A DNA stretch of 64,000 bases from Lysinibacillus_B sp031181585. Lineage in GTDB: Bacteria; Bacillota; Bacilli; Bacillales_A; Planococcaceae. Positions within the stretch are counted from its first letter, which is position 1. Every line of letters starts with the position of its first letter. The DNA lies in the NCBI RefSeq assembly GCF_047301505.1, contig NZ_CP154840.1, forward strand, positions 868,001-932,000. Reading direction: 5' to 3'. Position numbers and translations under genes: made by a program. The notes below the pieces were generated by a model. It made no database searches and had not been told where the DNA came from. It saw only the letters and a program-made list of their open reading frames with translations. Shown in pieces: positions 1-8,979 of the stretch.

Positions 1-2102
1 TGCCATCTGCACTTCGAGCAAAATACGAAAAAATCGTACATTTATCAGTCGAGGCAGAAGCGATTCCTGAGCAGCTACAGACATTTTTCAATCGAAACGG
101 CAAGGCGGATTTTAAAAGTTTTGAAAAAGCTGGTCTGCTGCATGAGCTCAAACAGGCTGTTAAGGATGGCTTTGTCACAATCGAAAATAGCGTAAAGCAG
201 CAAGGAGCAGTAAAGGAAATTCGCAAGGTGCAAATTGAAATGGATGTATCGAAGCTTGGGCGGATCGAGGCGGAAATTTCGAAGCGTGCGGCAAAGCAAA
301 AGCAGCTTGTACGATGGATGACAGAACGCCCAGGTCAAGTTCTTTTACCAGACGAAGTATGCAGCGAAGCGGGCGTCACGATGGCTGTATTGCAATCCGT
401 TATAGAAAAAGGCGCAGCCGCCTTTATTAAAGAGGAAGTATATAGGGATCCGTTTACAAAGGAAATTGCGAAAACGAATTTTCTAAAGCTGACAGATGAG
501 CAGGAGACGGCGCTTTCTGCTATTACCGGCGCAATGGATGCGCATTCCGCTGATACATTTCTGCTTCAAGGAATTACGGGAAGCGGTAAAACGGAAGTGT
601 ATTTGCAGGCTATCCAGCATACGCTCCAAGAAGGCAAGGAATCTATTGTCCTGGTCCCTGAAATTTCCCTTACGCCTCAGATGACAGAGCGTTTCCGTTC
701 GCGTTTTGGCGAGCTCGTGGCAGTGATGCATAGTGGCTTGTCCGTCGGTGAAAAGTATGATGAATGGCGAAAAGTCCAGCAGGGCAAGGTGAAGGTAGTA
801 GTCGGTGCACGCTCAGCAATTTTTGCACCTTTTGAAAACCTTGGGCTGATCATACTCGACGAAGAGCATGAATCTACCTATAAGCAGGAGGATTCGCCGC
901 GCTATCATGCAAGAGATGTGGCTATTTGGCGGAGCGAGTACCATAAATGCCCGGTTATTTTAGGAAGTGCAACACCGAGTCTGGAATCATTTGCGCGCGC
1001 GAAAAAAGGTGTCTACACGCTACTAACATTGAAAAAGCGCGCGATGAATCAGGGCTTACCTACTGTACATGTAGTAGATATGCGCGAGGAGCTAAAGCTT
1101 GGTAACCGTTCGATGTTTTCTATTCAACTGGCGGATGCAATACGGGAACGTCTTGTAAAAAAAGAGCAAACGGTATTGTTTTTAAATCGTAGAGGCTATT
1201 CTTCCTTTGTGCTATGCAGGGACTGTGGAACGGTTGTGGAATGTCCGAATTGCGATATCTCGCTAACATACCACCGTTTTAGTGAAAAGTTAAAATGCCA
1301 CTATTGCGGACACGAAGAATATGTACCGCAAGCTTGTCCAGAATGTGCAAGTGACCATATCCGCTTTTTTGGAACGGGTACACAAAAGGTCGAAGAAGAG
1401 CTCCATAAATTATTTCCAGAGGCGAGAGTGCTCCGGATGGATGTAGATACAACGAATAAAAAGGGTTCCCATGAGGTCATCTTAGATGCTTTTGGACGTG
1501 GAGAGGCAGACATTTTGCTTGGCACGCAAATGATTGCTAAAGGACTTGATTTCCCGAATATCACACTTGTTGGGGTATTAAGTGCCGATACGAGCCTTCA
1601 TCTGCCAGACTACCGTTCAGCAGAACGGACATTCCAGTTGCTGACACAGGTGAGCGGGCGTGCGGGGCGGCATGATAAGGCAGGGGAAGTCATCATACAA
1701 ACATATACCCCTGAGCATTATGCAATCGAGCTGTCGAAGGAACAGTTATATGAGCCATTTTATGAACATGAGATGTATGTCAGAAGGCAGGCTAATTATC
1801 CTCCCTATTACTATCTGGCGCTCATTCAGGTCTCTCATGAAGATGTAATGATGGCCGCGGAATATGCTGCAAGAGCTGCAGAATATTTACGGGGTAATCT
1901 ATCGTCTACTGTCTCTATCATTGGCCCTACAACGGCGAGTATCAGCCGCCTCCAAAATAGATATCGATATCAATGTTTGATAAAATATAAAGTAGAACCA
2001 AATCTGATTCCGGTGTTATTGCAGTTAATAAAATTGTACCGCTCGGAATGGATAAAAAAAGGAATTCAGCTCACAATCGATTTGGACCCTTCCATGATTT
2101 GA
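1..2102 (+). CDS. priA: Primosomal protein N' (replication restart helicase PriA), 5' end outside window
   Basis: The reading frame is open from the first bases (first full codon at position 3) to TGA at 2100-2102, so about 700 C-terminal residues are present and the start lies upstream. PriA is a 3'-to-5' DNA helicase that recognises stalled forks and loads the replicative helicase. Visible motifs are a Walker A (GITGSGKTE, about 570-593), the DEEH box (858-869), and a late helicase core with QVSGRAGR near 1646-1670. Eight cysteines in CxxC pairs between about 1213 and 1350 form the two zinc sites typical of PriA. Def follows after 24 bases, as in other Bacillales. Identification is firm; only the N-terminal DNA-binding part is missing. 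Confidence 0.96.
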   Translation, partial: PSALRAKYEKIVHLSVEAEAIPEQLQTFFNRNGKADFKSFEKAGLLHELKQAVKDGFVTIENSVKQQGAVKEIRKVQIEMDVSKLGRIEAEISKRAAKQKQLVRWMTERPGQVLLPDEVCSEAGVTMAVLQSVIEKGAAAFIKEEVYRDPFTKEIAKTNFLKLTDEQETALSAITGAMDAHSADTFLLQGITGSGKTEVYLQAIQHTLQEGKESIVLVPEISLTPQMTERFRSRFGELVAVMHSGLSVGEKYDEWRKVQQGKVKVVVGARSAIFAPFENLGLIILDEEHESTYKQEDSPRYHARDVAIWRSEYHKCPVILGSATPSLESFARAKKGVYTLLTLKKRAMNQGLPTVHVVDMREELKLGNRSMFSIQLADAIRERLVKKEQTVLFLNRRGYSSFVLCRDCGTVVECPNCDISLTYHRFSEKLKCHYCGHEEYVPQACPECASDHIRFFGTGTQKVEEELHKLFPEARVLRMDVDTTNKKGSHEVILDAFGRGEADILLGTQMIAKGLDFPNITLVGVLSADTSLHLPDYRSAERTFQLLTQVSGRAGRHDKAGEVIIQTYTPEHYAIELSKEQLYEPFYEHEMYVRRQANYPPYYYLALIQVSHEDVMMAAEYAARAAEYLRGNLSSTVSIIGPTTASISRLQNRYRYQCLIKYKVEPNLIPVLLQLIKLYRSEWIKKGIQLTIDLDPSMI

Positions 2103-2126
2103 GCTTGTGAAAGAGGTAAAAAATAT

Positions 2127-2618
2127 ATGGCAATTAAAGAGGTAGTGAAGGCGCCTGCAAAGGTTTTATCTTCTAAAACAAAAGAAGTTGAAGTGATCGA
2201 TGAGAAAATCATTGCGCTTTTAGATGATTTATACGACACAATGGTGGAATACGACGGTGTAGGAATTGCTGCTCCGCAAATCGGTGTAAATCTGCGTGTA
2301 GCTATAGTGGAACTTGGAGAAGATATTTTAGAGATGATCAATCCGGTAGTTCTTGAAACACGCGGTGAAGCCGAAGATGTAGAAGGATGCCTGAGCTTCC
2401 CTGACTTGTTCGGGATGGTAAAGCGTCCGACTTACGTAAAAATTGAGGCGGCAGACCGTGAAGGCCGTATATATGAGTTAGAAGCAGAAGATTTTGAAGC
2501 ACGTTGTATTTTACATGAAATTGATCACTTAGATGGGGTGCTGTTCGACTCGAAAATGACGCGTGTATTGACACAAGAAGAGCTTGATGAAATGTACGCG
2601 GACGTTGAGGAGGAGTAA
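2127..2618 (+). CDS. def: Peptide deformylase
   Basis: This 163-residue protein removes the formyl group from the N-terminal methionine of new proteins. All three family motifs are present: GVGIAAPQ (residues 44-51), EGCLS with the metal-ligand Cys88, and HEIDH (130-134) supplying two histidine ligands and the catalytic Glu131. The ATG is preceded by AAAGAGGT at a good distance. The gene sits between priA and fmt, so the enzymes that add and remove the formyl group are co-transcribed. The short length is that of the type 1 enzyme. Confidence 0.97.
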   Translation: MAIKEVVKAPAKVLSSKTKEVEVIDEKIIALLDDLYDTMVEYDGVGIAAPQIGVNLRVAIVELGEDILEMINPVVLETRGEAEDVEGCLSFPDLFGMVKRPTYVKIEAADREGRIYELEAEDFEARCILHEIDHLDGVLFDSKMTRVLTQEELDEMYADVEEE

Positions 2619-2619
2619 T

Positions 2620-3561
2620 ATGACATCTGTTGTTTTTATGGGCACACCAGCCTTTTCAGCACCAATTTTGCGCATGCTTCATGAAGAAGGCTATCAGGTG
2701 CTGGCTGTTGTGACACAGCCGGATCGCCCGGTAGGTCGTAAAAAGGTGCTAACGCCGCCCCCGGTAAAGGAAGAGGCGGTACGTTTAGGACTGCCGGTTA
2801 TTCAGCCGGAAAAATTAAGAGGTTCTGAAGAACTTCAGCAAATTATTGATCTTGGTGCTGATCTCGTCATTACTGCTGCGTTTGGTCAAATCCTGCCGAA
2901 GGAGCTGCTTGAGGCACCGCGTCTTGGCTGTATCAATGTGCATGCTTCTTTACTGCCGCAGTATCGGGGGGGCGCTCCTATCCATCAAGCCATTATCGAC
3001 GGACAGGATACTACTGGTGTAACAATCATGTATATGGCTGAAAAGCTGGATGCCGGCGACATTATTTCCCAACAGGGAATTGTAATTGAAGATACTGACC
3101 ATACCGGCAGTATGTTTGAAAAATTAAGTGAAGTGGGCCGGGAGCTTTTAAAGAATACCTTACCTTCAATTATTGATGGGACAAATCCTCGAATCCCACA
3201 AGACGAGTCAAAGGTAACGTTTGCCTCTAACATTAGCCGTGAACAGGAGCGCATTGACTGGTCAAAAGAGGCTCGTACAATTTACAATCAAGTACGCGGT
3301 CTTCATCCATGGCCTGTTGCCTATACAACGTTTGAAGGCGCCAACTTTAAAATATGGTGGGCGCAAGTCGGTACGACAGCCAATGATCGTCAGCCAGGTG
3401 AAGTGGTGGCTATCCATCAAGACAATTTCGAGATTGCTACAGGAGAGGGCGGCTCTCTAGCTGTATATGACTTGCAGCCAGCAGGTAAAAAGCGTATGAC
3501 AGCACAGGAATACCTTCGTGGTACAGGCTCGAAATTACAGATTGGAGACCGTTTTGAATGA
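2620..3561 (+). CDS. fmt: Methionyl-tRNA formyltransferase
   Basis: This enzyme formylates initiator Met-tRNA using 10-formyltetrahydrofolate. The protein of 313 residues begins MTSVVFMGTPAF. The start is ATG 2620, one base after the def stop, with GAGGAGG at the end of def as ribosome site; an in-frame ATG at 2584 inside def is rejected. The N-terminal formyltransferase fold holds the HASLLPQYRGGAPI motif (about residues 108-121) with its catalytic His, and the C-terminal tRNA-binding domain contains LHPWPVA. The stop overlaps the rsmB start (ATGA). Confidence 0.97.
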   Translation: MTSVVFMGTPAFSAPILRMLHEEGYQVLAVVTQPDRPVGRKKVLTPPPVKEEAVRLGLPVIQPEKLRGSEELQQIIDLGADLVITAAFGQILPKELLEAPRLGCINVHASLLPQYRGGAPIHQAIIDGQDTTGVTIMYMAEKLDAGDIISQQGIVIEDTDHTGSMFEKLSEVGRELLKNTLPSIIDGTNPRIPQDESKVTFASNISREQERIDWSKEARTIYNQVRGLHPWPVAYTTFEGANFKIWWAQVGTTANDRQPGEVVAIHQDNFEIATGEGGSLAVYDLQPAGKKRMTAQEYLRGTGSKLQIGDRFE

Positions 3562-4919
3562 GTAAAAAGAAGCAACAAATCTGGGATGGCAACGTAAGAG
3601 ATGCTGCTCTTTCCATCCTGCTGGCGGTCGATAAAAATCAGGCATACAGCAATTTATTGCTCCACCAGACGATCGAGAAATATAAAATCGATGTGAAAGA
3701 CAGAGGTTTACTGACGGAGATTACGTATGGTACCTTGCAACATAAGCTGACACTAGATTATTATCTAGAACCTTTTATCAAAGGCAAGGTGGATTTATGG
3801 GTACGCTGGCTTTTACGCCTGTCGCTGTATCAAATGGAATATTTGACGCGCATTCCAGCGCATGCTGCTGTAAATGAGGCTGTAGAAATTGCAAAGCGAC
3901 GAGGCCATAAAGGGATTGCTTCAATGGTCAATGGCATATTGCGTTCGATTTTACGTCAAGGTGTACCAACGGTTGAGGATATCAAGAATCCGGTGGAGCG
4001 CCTTTCGGTTGAGACGAGTCATCCGCAATGGCTGGTAGAACGCTGGGTAGAAAGCTATGGCTTTGATGAAACGGCCGCTATGCTTCATGAAAATAATATA
4101 CCGCCAGTACAGACGGTTAGGGTCAACATGACACGTGCAACTGTAGAAGATGTATTAGCGTCTCTTGAGCAAGAAGGCGTGAAGGCGAAGCAGAGTGATA
4201 TGATGCCTGAATGTATCCATTTGACAAATGGAACAGCGGCACGTACAAAAGCGTTTAAAGAAGGGCTTATTACTATTCAGGACGAAAGCTCCATGATGCC
4301 TGCAAATGTTCTTGATCCAAAGCCGGGAATGAAGGTGCTCGATATGTGTGCAGCCCCGGGTGGCAAGACGACGCATATGGCAGAAAAAATGGAGAATGAT
4401 GGCTCTATTTTAGCGATGGATTTACATCCACATAAGCTCGATCTTATTGATGAAAACACAGCACGTCTTGGACTGGATATTGTTCAGACAGCGCCGGTCG
4501 ATGGACGAAAGGCTGCAGACTTTCTTGCAAAGGAAAGTTATGATGCGGTGCTTGTTGATGCCCCTTGCTCAGGATTGGGCGTTATGCGCCGGAAGCCTGA
4601 TATTAAATATACAAAGCGCGAAGAGGATTTAGAGAGTTTACAGGCGATCCAATTAGCGATTTTAGCTAATGCAGTACAAGTACTAAAACCCGGTGGACGC
4701 CTCGTATATAGTACATGTACAGTGGATAAGCGTGAAAATGAAGGGACGGTAGAGGCATTTATTTCTACACACCCGGAAATGGAACGTGAGGAAATAACAA
4801 ATTTACCAGAAAAACTATTAGCGAAACAAAATAACGGGATGCTGCAAGTATTCCCGCAAGATTTTGGCAGCGACGGCTTTTTCGTCGCAGCGTTTCGTAA
4901 AAAAGGAGAAACAATTTAA
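3558..4919 (+). CDS. rsmB: 16S rRNA (cytosine-967 C5) methyltransferase RsmB (Sun/Fmu)
   Basis: The 453-residue protein has a NusB-like RNA-binding domain (about residues 10-140) followed by a Fmu/NOL1 SAM-dependent methyltransferase domain. SAM-binding motif I reads DMCAAPGGKTTHMA. The two cysteines used for m5C chemistry are in DAPCSGLG and in STCTVDKREN. It methylates C967 of 16S rRNA. The gene starts by a four-base ATGA overlap with fmt and is followed closely by rlmN, so two rRNA methyltransferases lie together. Confidence 0.95.
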   Translation: MSKKKQQIWDGNVRDAALSILLAVDKNQAYSNLLLHQTIEKYKIDVKDRGLLTEITYGTLQHKLTLDYYLEPFIKGKVDLWVRWLLRLSLYQMEYLTRIPAHAAVNEAVEIAKRRGHKGIASMVNGILRSILRQGVPTVEDIKNPVERLSVETSHPQWLVERWVESYGFDETAAMLHENNIPPVQTVRVNMTRATVEDVLASLEQEGVKAKQSDMMPECIHLTNGTAARTKAFKEGLITIQDESSMMPANVLDPKPGMKVLDMCAAPGGKTTHMAEKMENDGSILAMDLHPHKLDLIDENTARLGLDIVQTAPVDGRKAADFLAKESYDAVLVDAPCSGLGVMRRKPDIKYTKREEDLESLQAIQLAILANAVQVLKPGGRLVYSTCTVDKRENEGTVEAFISTHPEMEREEITNLPEKLLAKQNNGMLQVFPQDFGSDGFFVAAFRKKGETI

Positions 4920-4922
4920 GTA

Positions 4923-6062
4923 ATGGATCAAAATAAATTTGATGAACGTATTCAAGATTTAGTGGAAGAGACGGAAGTCAAGCCGGTTCGTCGTCAGAAA
5001 AAAGAAAAGCCTCAATTGAAGGAATCGATTTATTCCCTGCGCCCAGATGAACTGCAGGAATGGTTAAAGGAAAACGGAGAAAAGCCGTTCCGGGCCGGAC
5101 AAATTTACGAATGGCTGTATGACAAGCGTGTCAAAACATTCGAAGAAATGTCTAATCTCTCTAAAGGGCTGCGTGAAAAGTTAGAGGAGAATTTCGCGTT
5201 AACAACGTTGTCGACACTTATAAAGCAGGAATCAAAGGACGGGACAATCAAGTTTTTATTCCAGCTGCAGGACGGCTATTCTATTGAAACAGTATTGATG
5301 CGCCACGATTACGGGAATTCTGTCTGTGTCACGACGCAGGTAGGATGCCGTATTGGCTGTACATTCTGTGCCTCTACATTAGGCGGGCTGAAACGCCATT
5401 TACTGGCGGGAGAAATTGTAGAGCAGGTTGTAAAAGTCCAGCAAACATTGGATGAAGTGGACGAACGTGTAAGCTCTATTGTTATCATGGGGATTGGCGA
5501 ACCGTTCGACAACTACGATGCAATGATGAACTTCCTGAAAATTGTTAATAATGATAAGGGCTTAAACATCGGTGCTCGCCATATTACTGTTTCAACTTCT
5601 GGGATTGTACCAAAGATTTATCAATTTGCCGATGAGCAATTGCAAATCAACTTTGCAGTTTCACTGCATGCCCCTAACCAGGAAGCACGTCAGAAATTGA
5701 TGCCGATTGCCCGAGCATATAAAATTGACGAACTATTGGAAGCAGTCCGTTATTATACAAAGAAAACAGGCCGTCGTGTAAGCTTTGAGTATGGATTGAT
5801 GTCTGGTGAAAATGACTCAGTCGAAGTCGCTAATGAATTAGCTGATTTGATCAAAGGAATTAAGTGCCATGTCAATTTGATACCAATCAACTATGTACCG
5901 GAGCGTGACTATGTTCGTACATCACGCAGCAGCATTTTTGCATTTGAGCGTACATTGAAAGAGCGTGGCGTGAATGTAACAATTCGTCGTGAGCAAGGAG
6001 CAGATATTGCAGCAGCTTGTGGACAGTTACGTGCACAAGAACGCCAAGATGAAGTAAGGTAG
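4923..6062 (+). CDS. rlmN: Dual-specificity RNA methyltransferase RlmN (23S A2503 / tRNA A37)
   Basis: A radical-SAM enzyme that makes 2-methyladenosine at A2503 of 23S rRNA and, in the studied family members, A37 of some tRNAs. The CxxxCxxC iron-sulfur motif is Cys142, Cys146 and Cys149. The C-terminal region has AACGQL, which carries the second methyl-carrier cysteine. The first 35 or so residues form a charged, probably disordered extension ahead of the family core. AAGGAG lies 14 bases before the ATG. An in-frame start further downstream would remove the extension, but the upstream spacing supports this one. Confidence 0.95.
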   Translation: MDQNKFDERIQDLVEETEVKPVRRQKKEKPQLKESIYSLRPDELQEWLKENGEKPFRAGQIYEWLYDKRVKTFEEMSNLSKGLREKLEENFALTTLSTLIKQESKDGTIKFLFQLQDGYSIETVLMRHDYGNSVCVTTQVGCRIGCTFCASTLGGLKRHLLAGEIVEQVVKVQQTLDEVDERVSSIVIMGIGEPFDNYDAMMNFLKIVNNDKGLNIGARHITVSTSGIVPKIYQFADEQLQINFAVSLHAPNQEARQKLMPIARAYKIDELLEAVRYYTKKTGRRVSFEYGLMSGENDSVEVANELADLIKGIKCHVNLIPINYVPERDYVRTSRSSIFAFERTLKERGVNVTIRREQGADIAAACGQLRAQERQDEVR

Positions 6063-6071
6063 GTGACCATT

Positions 6072-6818
6072 TTGAACTTTACAGTCGAAATTGATGTTGG
6101 ATTAAAGCGTGCAGTTAATGAAGATCGGGTCGCATTTGTCGAGCGGCCTGATCAATTCAAACTTGCTATTTTGGCAGACGGCATGGGCGGTCATAATGCA
6201 GGCGATGTAGCAAGTGAAATGGCGATTGAGCAGATGCGAAAGCTTTTCCTTAAGGAGGAAGGCACCCGCTTCCATTCCCTAGAAAGCCGCAAGGAGTGGC
6301 TTCGTGATGCTGTATCACAAATTAATGATGAAATTTATCGTTACTCCCTATCACATGAAGACTGTCAAGGAATGGGGACTACACTCATCGCCGTGCTGGT
6401 TCATCATATGGACTGCATTATTAGTCATATAGGTGACAGTCGGGTTTATCATTTCACTAACGAGTCGGTTACGCTAATTACGCGTGACCACTCATATGTG
6501 AATGTTTTATTAGAAAGCGGTCAAATCAGTGAAGAAGAAGCTCAAAACCATCCACAGAAAAATTTCATACTAAAATCACTTGGAACAGAAAGCTCTATCC
6601 AGCCGGATTTTTATGATACGAAAGTGGAGGAAGACTCCTATTTACTCATTTGTTCAGATGGACTGAGCAATAAGTTGACGGCAAATGAAATGGCCGCAAT
6701 CATTACATTGCCTATGCCACTGAAAGAAAAAGGAGAAAAACTCGTCAAGCTGGCAAACGACAGCGGTGGTGAAGATAATATTTCCCTTATATTAATGACG
6801 ATGAAAGAGGAGGTGTAG
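6072..6818 (+). CDS. prpC: PP2C-type Ser/Thr protein phosphatase
   Basis: This metal-dependent phosphatase reverses phosphorylation by the adjacent kinase PrkC. PP2C motifs are seen in order: NEDR with its metal-binding Asp, ADGMGGH, GMGTTLIA, HIGDSR, ICSDGLSN and the terminal GGEDNIS. I chose TTG at 6072 because AGGTGA (6061-6066) sits at the right distance. The GTG at 6063 is part of that ribosome site and would give three more residues. It begins within 10 bases of the rlmN stop and ends two bases before prkC. Confidence 0.93.
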   Translation: MNFTVEIDVGLKRAVNEDRVAFVERPDQFKLAILADGMGGHNAGDVASEMAIEQMRKLFLKEEGTRFHSLESRKEWLRDAVSQINDEIYRYSLSHEDCQGMGTTLIAVLVHHMDCIISHIGDSRVYHFTNESVTLITRDHSYVNVLLESGQISEEEAQNHPQKNFILKSLGTESSIQPDFYDTKVEEDSYLLICSDGLSNKLTANEMAAIITLPMPLKEKGEKLVKLANDSGGEDNISLILMTMKEEV

Positions 6819-6820
6819 GC

Positions 6821-8788
6821 ATGCTGATTGGAAAACGGGTAGGTGAACGTTATGAAATTTTATCGCTGATTGGCGGCGGTGGGATGAGTCATGTTTACTT
6901 AGCACACGATATTATTTTGAGCCGTGATGTGGCAATTAAAATTTTGCGGTATGATTTTTCAAATGAGGAAGAATTGCATCGACGTTTTCAGCGAGAGGCA
7001 TTATCTGCTACAAGCCTAACACATCCCAACATTGTGAGTGTCTATGATGCCGGTGAAGACGGAGATATGCACTATATTGTAATGGAATATGTTAAAGGGA
7101 AGACATTGAAGCAATACATACAGGAGTTTTCCCCATTGTCCCCTGCGAAAAGTGTACACATTATGAAGCAATTGACATCGGCGATTGCACATGCGCATGA
7201 AAATGGGATTATCCATCGTGATATCAAGCCCCAAAATATTTTGATGGACGCAGAAGGGAATGTAAAAATTACAGATTTTGGTATAGCGACAACTTTGAAT
7301 GCAACGAGCTATACGCAGACGAACTCTGTAATGGGAACAGTTCACTATCTTTCTCCAGAACAGGCTCGTGGAGGAGGCGCAACAGAAAAGTCAGATATTT
7401 ATTCATTAGGAATCGTACTTTACGAGCTGTTAACAGGGGAACTGCCTTTTTCAGGTGAATCTGCCGTTTCGATCGCCTTAAAGCATTTACAGTCTGAAAC
7501 GCCCTCTGTAAGAGCTTTTGATGCATCTATTCCACAGGCGCTTGAAAATGTAGTGTTAAAAGCGACTGCAAAGGATGCAAATCATCGCTATACCAGCATG
7601 AATGAGATGGAAGAAGATTTGCAAACATGCCTGTCAGCAGCGCGGGTGAATGAGCCGAAGTTTGCGTTGCCTATTGATGATGAGGCAACAAAGGCTATTC
7701 CAATTATTAGAGAAAAGTTACCTGTCGATGACCTATTAAAGACAAAACCGATTGATAAGGTAAAGCCTATTGAAAGAGAGCAGCCCAAACCACCAAAACA
7801 GCCAGTAAAGGAGAAAAAGAAAAGAAAGAAATGGCCGATTCTCCTAGGGGCTGTAGTGACCCTGGCTATCTTGGCACTCGTGCTGATTTTTGCATTGACG
7901 CCATCTAAGGTAGAAATTCCGGATGTTGCTAATTTATCGGTAGAAGAAGCTACAGCCGATTTGGAAAAGGCAGGCTTTACAGTTGGTGAACCGATTGAAC
8001 GCAACTCAGAGGAAGTTGAAAAAGATAAGGTAATTGGTACAACTCCAAAATCGGGGCTTTCAAGAGTAAAGGGGACTGAGGTACAGTTAATTGTCAGCCT
8101 TGGCGAAGAAATGGTCGAAATGGATGATTATGTAGGAGAGCAGGTTAGTCAAGCATTGTCTTTACTTGAAAAAGCCGGGTTCCAAGACGTTGAAACTATA
8201 GAGGTCAATTCTGACGCACAAGCAGGTGAGGTTCTTAATCAAGAACCTGCAGCAGGAGAAGAAGTAGTGGCAGAGGATACAGTTGTCACATTGCAGGTGA
8301 GCAAGGGAAAAAAGGTGCTGACCGTTGATAATCTAAAGGGTTATACCGAGGCGGAAGTGAATGATTATGCACGAAATATAGGCTTGAATATTAAAAAGGG
8401 GAATCCGGTTAATTCGGATACAATTCCCAAAGGAAGCGTTGTTTCACAAAATCCTTCAGCCGGCTCGCAAATAACAGAAGGAACGACAATTACTGTTGTC
8501 CTTTCGAAGGGCCCAGCAGAAAAAAGAACAAAATTATATAACAAAATCATTCCAATTAAGTATGAGGAGAAGCTAGATGAAAACGGTGAGCCAATTCCGC
8601 AGACCGTCCAAATTTATATCCAGGATAAGACTCATACAATGGCGGAGCCTATTGAGGAATTTGTTATTACAGAAGATAGAACATATCCTATTCAGCTGGA
8701 AATTGTAGAAGGAGAAAAAGCGGCATACCGAATCATCCTGGATTCAGTCACGTTTGCCCAAGAAACTATTTCCTTTGATGATTTTTAA
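6821..8788 (+). CDS. prkC: Membrane Ser/Thr protein kinase with PASTA domains
   Basis: PrkC is a Hanks-type kinase that senses cell-wall fragments and controls germination, wall metabolism and translation-related targets in Bacillus. The 655-residue protein has a kinase domain (about residues 11-270) with ATP-binding Lys40, catalytic Asp134 in HRDIKPQN, and the DFG motif at Asp152. A basic stretch is followed by one membrane segment (about 338-360). Three PASTA repeats (about 362-565) and a C-terminal beta-rich tail lie outside the cell. GGAGGTG precedes the ATG. It is coupled to prpC and probably ends that part of the operon. Confidence 0.96.
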   Translation: MLIGKRVGERYEILSLIGGGGMSHVYLAHDIILSRDVAIKILRYDFSNEEELHRRFQREALSATSLTHPNIVSVYDAGEDGDMHYIVMEYVKGKTLKQYIQEFSPLSPAKSVHIMKQLTSAIAHAHENGIIHRDIKPQNILMDAEGNVKITDFGIATTLNATSYTQTNSVMGTVHYLSPEQARGGGATEKSDIYSLGIVLYELLTGELPFSGESAVSIALKHLQSETPSVRAFDASIPQALENVVLKATAKDANHRYTSMNEMEEDLQTCLSAARVNEPKFALPIDDEATKAIPIIREKLPVDDLLKTKPIDKVKPIEREQPKPPKQPVKEKKKRKKWPILLGAVVTLAILALVLIFALTPSKVEIPDVANLSVEEATADLEKAGFTVGEPIERNSEEVEKDKVIGTTPKSGLSRVKGTEVQLIVSLGEEMVEMDDYVGEQVSQALSLLEKAGFQDVETIEVNSDAQAGEVLNQEPAAGEEVVAEDTVVTLQVSKGKKVLTVDNLKGYTEAEVNDYARNIGLNIKKGNPVNSDTIPKGSVVSQNPSAGSQITEGTTITVVLSKGPAEKRTKLYNKIIPIKYEEKLDENGEPIPQTVQIYIQDKTHTMAEPIEEFVITEDRTYPIQLEIVEGEKAAYRIILDSVTFAQETISFDDF

Positions 8789-8852
8789 TGTTGTTCAATA
8801 GAAGTCCTTCGATTTATTGATGCGAATGAGTAAGGATTTAGATTATTGTCAG

Positions 8853-8869
8853 CGAGCATTTACTGCTCG
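8853..8869 (+). repeat. Small inverted repeat, prkC-rsgA gap
   Basis: CGAGCA and TGCTCG are separated by five bases, giving a six-pair stem, with a possible extra G-U pair outside. No T-run follows, so it is not a convincing terminator. It lies between the prkC stop and a much stronger hairpin. Confidence 0.4.
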
Positions 8870-8903
8870 TCTAAAAAGCAGTGAAAGCCTTTGGTGAATG
8901 TCA

Positions 8904-8939
8904 CGGATACAGCTTTGTGTCTGCACAAAGCTGTATCCG
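8904..8939 (+). repeat. Perfect 16-bp hairpin upstream of rsgA
   Basis: The arms 8904-8919 and 8924-8939 are exact reverse complements with a four-base loop (TCTG). No run of T follows (the next bases are ACTATGATG), so it is not a standard terminator. It sits 40 bases before the rsgA ATG and just upstream of its ribosome site. An RNase III cleavage site, an mRNA stabiliser or a partial terminator are all possible. Confidence 0.75.
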
Positions 8940-8979
8940 ACTATGATGATGCCGAGGCAGAATTGATGGGAGGGTTTAC

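Noticed and set aside
8820..8897. 25-codon ORF in the prkC-rsgA gap
   Set aside because: No ribosome site and no recognisable product; the gap is better described by its hairpins.
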